Shown: positions 60,933 through 64,000 of the stretch, piece by piece
Numbering within the stretch: position 1 is the stretch's first letter
Layout: each line of letters opens with the position of its first letter
Assembly (NCBI GenBank): GCA_046594915.1
Contig: JBKJRC010000005.1
Location: 310,001 to 374,000 of the forward strand
Source: Methylotenera_A sp046594915
GTDB taxonomy: Bacteria; Pseudomonadota; Gammaproteobacteria; Burkholderiales; Methylophilaceae
Direction of reading: 5' to 3'
DNA: 64,000 nucleotides
The notes under the pieces: model-generated
Seen by the model: only the letters and a program-made list of their open reading frames with translations
Database searches by the model: none
Told to the model about the DNA's origin: nothing
Made by a program: the position numbers and the translations under genes

Positions 60933-61268
60933 ATGGAAACAGGTAGATTATTAATATTGTTTGTAGTTACAGCCATCGCCGAAATTGTCGGTTGCTACCT
61001 GCCTTATTTAGTGCTTAAACAAAACGGCTCAGCTTGGTTATTGCTGCCCGCCGCATTTTTTTTGGGCCTATTTGCATGGTTACTCACATTACATCCCACC
61101 GCTGCCGGGCGCGTATACGCCGCGTATGGCGGCATCTATATTGGGGTCGCAATTATCTGGCTTTGGCTAATCGATTCGATTAAACCAAGCATGACCGATT
61201 GGCTAGGGGCAGGCATTTGTCTAGTGGGTGCGGCGGTGATTATTCTGGGTGCAAAATCGGTTAGTTAA
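60933..61268 (+). CDS. ynfA: YnfA/UPF0060 small membrane protein
   Basis: A 111-residue, four-helix inner-membrane protein of the YnfA family. It has TAIAEIVGCYLPYLVLKQNGSAWLLLPA and HPTAAGRVYAAYGGIYIGVAI, which are family hallmarks. It resembles small multidrug resistance transporters, and efflux roles have been proposed for relatives. Convergent with the sulfite-oxidase-like gene, with two bases between their stops. Confidence 0.92.
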   Translation: METGRLLILFVVTAIAEIVGCYLPYLVLKQNGSAWLLLPAAFFLGLFAWLLTLHPTAAGRVYAAYGGIYIGVAIIWLWLIDSIKPSMTDWLGAGICLVGAAVIILGAKSVS

Positions 61269-61270
61269 AC

Positions 61271-61912
61271 TTATTCGTCATCTGAAAAACGTTCTTCTTT
61301 AAACGGGTCGGCTTCATTATGGTAACCGCGTATTTCCCAAAATCCGCGCCTGTCGTGCCCCTGCAATTCAATCGCTTTTAACCATTTTGCGCCTTTCCAG
61401 GCATAACGTTTTGGCACAATCATCCGCACTGGGCCGCCATGCGCCGTGGTTAACGGGTAACCTAGCACCGAATGCGCTATCATCACATCATCATCCAGCA
61501 AAGCCTCTAGCGGCAAATTGGTGGTGTAGCCATCGTACCCATGCAGCGTTACAAAACGCGCATTTTCCAGCGGATCAGCCAACATTAATAAATCCCGCGC
61601 TTTAACACCCACCCAATCCATATCTAAACGTGTCCAGCGCGTCACACAGTGAAAATCGGAAATATCCGTTGTTTGGGGCAAGGCCTGAAAAGCTGCCCAA
61701 TCCAGATTCAGCTCATTTTCCACCAAACCATACACACGCAATTGCCAGTTTTCTTGACTGATGTCTGGCAGAATGCCTAAATCCAAAATCGGAAAATTCT
61801 TCACTTCAGTCTGGCCAGCAGGCACACGAATATCTTGATTTACTTTACCGGGCACATTACCTTTTTTGGCAATCGCTATTTTGCCCGCAATCAGCTTTTT
61901 CCAATCTGGCAC
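61271..61912 (-). CDS. Sulfite-oxidase-like molybdopterin oxidoreductase
   Basis: A 213-residue protein consisting of the molybdopterin-binding domain of the sulfite oxidase fold. FHCVTRWTRLDMDWVGV supplies the Cys that ligates molybdenum, and LHGYDGYTTNLPL, AHGGPVRMIVPKRYAWKGAKWLKAIEL follow. It has no signal peptide and no dimerisation domain, unlike MsrP or SorA, so it is probably cytoplasmic. The substrate is unknown. lspA lies upstream on the same strand. Confidence 0.85.
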   Translation of the reverse strand: MPDWKKLIAGKIAIAKKGNVPGKVNQDIRVPAGQTEVKNFPILDLGILPDISQENWQLRVYGLVENELNLDWAAFQALPQTTDISDFHCVTRWTRLDMDWVGVKARDLLMLADPLENARFVTLHGYDGYTTNLPLEALLDDDVMIAHSVLGYPLTTAHGGPVRMIVPKRYAWKGAKWLKAIELQGHDRRGFWEIRGYHNEADPFKEERFSDDE

Positions 61913-61957
61913 AGCATTCTCCTCGCGTTTTTACGCGCCGCAATTTTTAGCCTTTTT

Positions 61958-62434
61958 TTAAGTTGCTGGCTTTTTAAAACTATCCATTAACAAAAGTGCA
62001 ACACCCACACAAATTGCGCTATCGGCCACATTAAAGGCGGGCCAAGATAAACCATTCACATGAAAAGACAGAAAATCCACCACATAACCCAAAGTCAGTC
62101 TGTCGTATAGATTACCAATCGCGCCGCCTAATACTAAAGCCAAACCAAGGCAAAAAAGTTTTTGGTTTTGATGCTTTTTAAGCAAATAAGTAATGACGAA
62201 AATTGCAATAATTGAAATGCCGCTAAAAAACCACTTTTGCCAGCCGCCAGCATCCGCCAAAAAGCTAAAGGCCGCGCCTTCATTGTGATAGCGCACTAAG
62301 TCAAAAAAACGGGTTATGGTTAAATGTTCACCATATTGAAATGCGTTTTGTACTAAATGTTTAGTATATAAATCCAGCACAACCACAATGGCGCTGATAC
62401 TTAACCATTTAAAAACGCTAATATTTTTAAGCAT
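61958..62434 (-). CDS. lspA: Lipoprotein signal peptidase
   Basis: Aspartic membrane protease that removes signal peptides from diacylglyceryl-modified prolipoproteins, such as LptE and the two lipoproteins encoded here. The 158-residue protein has four transmembrane helices and the catalytic Asp residues in GNLYDRLTLGYVVDFL and FNVADSAICVG. It overlaps the ileS stop by eight bases, the conserved ileS-lspA arrangement. Confidence 0.96.
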   Translation of the reverse strand: MLKNISVFKWLSISAIVVVLDLYTKHLVQNAFQYGEHLTITRFFDLVRYHNEGAAFSFLADAGGWQKWFFSGISIIAIFVITYLLKKHQNQKLFCLGLALVLGGAIGNLYDRLTLGYVVDFLSFHVNGLSWPAFNVADSAICVGVALLLMDSFKKPAT

Positions 62435-64000
62435 ACTTTCTCACTTCGCCTGCACCAAATAGATTGCTCACACAACGCCCACAAATAGCTGGGTGTTCCG
62501 CATGAGAACCAACATCTGCACGGTAGTGCCAGCAACGGTCGCATTTTTTGTGCTCGCTTGGCTTAACAACAATTTTTCGTTCTGAATCGCTACTTACTTT
62601 ATATAGTTTAGCACTTGATGTAATCATCACAAACCGCAAATCATCACCCAAGCTTTCCATGACTTTAAATCTATCGTGTGCCATATAAAATTCAAGTTCT
62701 GCTTGTAAAGACGAGCCAATTTGACCTGCGCTACGCAAAAACTCTATTTCTTTAGCGACTTCACTACGTGCGTTCACAAGAGCGAACCAGGCTGCAGTTC
62801 TATCAATATTTAATTCAGGGTCAGGTAATTCATACCATACATCTTCAAACACACTTTTATCAGAGTTAACCGCTAAGATTTGCCAAATTTCATCTGCAGT
62901 AAAACTTAAAATTGGCGCAACTAAGCGCATTAAGGCATGGGTGATATGATACAACGCGCTTTGCGCAGCACGGCGTGCAGGCGAATTTTCACCTGCGGTA
63001 TATAGCCTATCTTTTAAAATATCTAAGTAAAAACCGCCCAAATCTTCTGAACAGAAACTGACGATTTTTTGCACCGCCAAATGGAATTCATATTTCCCAT
63101 ACAAAGAAACATCTTTACCTTGCTCGTCTACCTTAGTAGCAATCTCTTCTTGCAACTGTGCTGTTAAATATAGTGCATATTTATCAATTTCTAACCATTG
63201 GTCCACAGGCAATAAATTTTTGCTAGCATCAAAATCCGCCAAATTCGCCAACAAGAACTTCATGGTATTGCGAATACGGCGATAGCTTTCTGCCACGCGT
63301 TTTAAAATTTCATCCGAAATTGTTAACTCACCAGAATAGTCGGTTGAAGCTGCCCACAAACGCAAAATATCTGCGCCGTAAGTGTCCATCACTTTTTGCG
63401 GCGCAACCACGTTGCCTTTGGATTTACTCATTTTGTGACCAGCGCCATCCACCACAAAACCATGCGTCAGCAAGGCTTCATAAGGCGCTCGGCCATCAAT
63501 CGCGCAACCTGTGAGCAAGCTGGATTGAAACCAACCGCGATGCTGATCGGAGCCTTCTAAATACAAATCAGCAACTGGTTTACCTTCCAGCGCCCGTTTA
63601 TTGGCTTCTTCTGAAAGTGTCGGGTGTTTAGGTGAGCGCAGCACTGCTTTGTGCGTAACGCCAGAATCAAACCATACGTCTAAGGTATAGGTGACTTTTT
63701 TATAATCCGCCATATTGTCAGGCGCATGTGTGTTTAAAAAGGCATCCGCATCTAAACTAAACCAAGCTTCTACGCCTGCATTTTCAACCAGCAAACAAGC
63801 CTGTTCTAATAAAAGCGGTGTTTGCGGATGCGGTTCACCGGTTTCTTTATGCACAAAAAACGGCATCGGCACGCCCCAGCTACGCTGGCGCGAAACGCAC
63901 CAATCCGGCCGATTTTTAATCATCGCCTCTAAACGTGCGCGACCCCAGCTGGGGAAAAATTCGGTTGCCTCAACGGCTTTGTTAGCATGCTCACGTAAGC
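62427..64000 (-). CDS. ileS: Isoleucyl-tRNA synthetase (3' part; runs off the window)
   Basis: The C-terminal 524 or so residues of the class I synthetase. The frame is open to the window edge; its upstream residues EFFPSWGRARLEAMIKNRPDWC match IleS, so the start lies beyond 64000. HKMSKSKGNVV is the KMSKS loop, followed by the anticodon-binding helical domain and a C-terminal zinc ribbon (CDRCWHY and CGRC). The stop overlaps the lspA start. Confidence 0.96.
   Translation of the reverse strand, partial: LREHANKAVEATEFFPSWGRARLEAMIKNRPDWCVSRQRSWGVPMPFFVHKETGEPHPQTPLLLEQACLLVENAGVEAWFSLDADAFLNTHAPDNMADYKKVTYTLDVWFDSGVTHKAVLRSPKHPTLSEEANKRALEGKPVADLYLEGSDQHRGWFQSSLLTGCAIDGRAPYEALLTHGFVVDGAGHKMSKSKGNVVAPQKVMDTYGADILRLWAASTDYSGELTISDEILKRVAESYRRIRNTMKFLLANLADFDASKNLLPVDQWLEIDKYALYLTAQLQEEIATKVDEQGKDVSLYGKYEFHLAVQKIVSFCSEDLGGFYLDILKDRLYTAGENSPARRAAQSALYHITHALMRLVAPILSFTADEIWQILAVNSDKSVFEDVWYELPDPELNIDRTAAWFALVNARSEVAKEIEFLRSAGQIGSSLQAELEFYMAHDRFKVMESLGDDLRFVMITSSAKLYKVSSDSERKIVVKPSEHKKCDRCWHYRADVGSHAEHPAICGRCVSNLFGAGEVRKYA

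Noticed and set aside
1..64000. tRNA, rRNA, CRISPR arrays, prophage, integrons
   Set aside because: Reading the intergenic regions gave no cloverleaf with a CCA end, no regular spaced repeats and no phage genes. Small RNAs could be missed without a covariance-model search.

Overview
The window is an ordinary-looking stretch of a betaproteobacterial chromosome with a moderately low GC content. Gene content and order suggest Methylophilaceae (Methylotenera/Methylophilus-like): a BioC/BioH biotin operon, AmgK-MurU cell-wall recycling next to lptD-surA-pdxA-rsmA, a pilB-pilC pair, VPxPA/PEP-CTERM secreted proteins, and an isocitrate dehydrogenase whose cofactor pocket looks NAD-type. The family assignment is inference; no rRNA, tRNA or methanol-oxidation gene is present to settle it. 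I saw no tRNA, rRNA or CRISPR array.

Layout. 1-4.06 kb (+): the end of xseB, then ispA, dxs and folE2. 4.07-6.25 kb: a 2.16-kb insertion bounded by 28-bp inverted repeats and an 8-bp target duplication. It carries a broken Lon-like AAA+ ATPase gene and no recognisable transposase of its own; an IS3-family element has landed inside it. 6.26-10.7 kb (-): a retropepsin-like protease, an MFS transporter, aroC, a glutamine amidotransferase and an RluE-type pseudouridine synthase. 10.7-15.8 kb: icd (+), a cold-shock gene (-) with a recognisable promoter and long leader, then pilB-pilC (+). 15.8-22.1 kb (-): amgK, murU, pepP, ubiH, a second Ubi hydroxylase and dsbC. 22.3-28.7 kb (+): lptD-surA-pdxA-rsmA-adk. 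28.9-36.3 kb (+): a PACE efflux protein, a small coiled-coil membrane protein, leuS-lptE-holA, proA and nadD.

36.3-42.6 kb (-): two tandem paralogous VPxPA-CTERM proteins and bioB-bioF-bioH-bioC-bioD. 42.7-44.0 kb (+): comF and trmL. 44.0-46.9 kb (-): rhodanese-grxC-secB-SH3 protein-gpsA. 47.0-50.0 kb (+): gpmI and an EnvC-like amidase activator. 50.0-59.8 kb (-): an Ala-rich lipoprotein, a small HEXXH protein, yjbQ, a second lipoprotein with a lytic transglycosylase, clpB behind a sigma-32-type promoter, and a BNR/TonB-receptor/DUF2946 cluster that may serve metal (perhaps copper) uptake. A clearly dead SRPBCC/AHSA1 pseudogene lies on the + strand at 51.43-51.74 kb. 59.95-61.3 kb (+): a DUF808 protein and YnfA. 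61.3-64 kb (-): a sulfite-oxidase-like protein, lspA and the 3' part of ileS.

Functionally the window is rich in envelope biogenesis (LptD, LptE, SurA, DsbC, LspA, EnvC, AmgK-MurU, SecB), isoprenoid and quinone synthesis (IspA, Dxs, UbiH and relative), and cofactor synthesis (FolE2, PdxA, NadD, biotin). The most unusual items are the nested mobile element with its AAA+ cargo, the NAD-type cofactor pocket of isocitrate dehydrogenase, the tandem CTERM pair sharing terminator and upstream palindrome, a hairpin built into the end of the PACE gene, and the multiply disabled SRPBCC gene.
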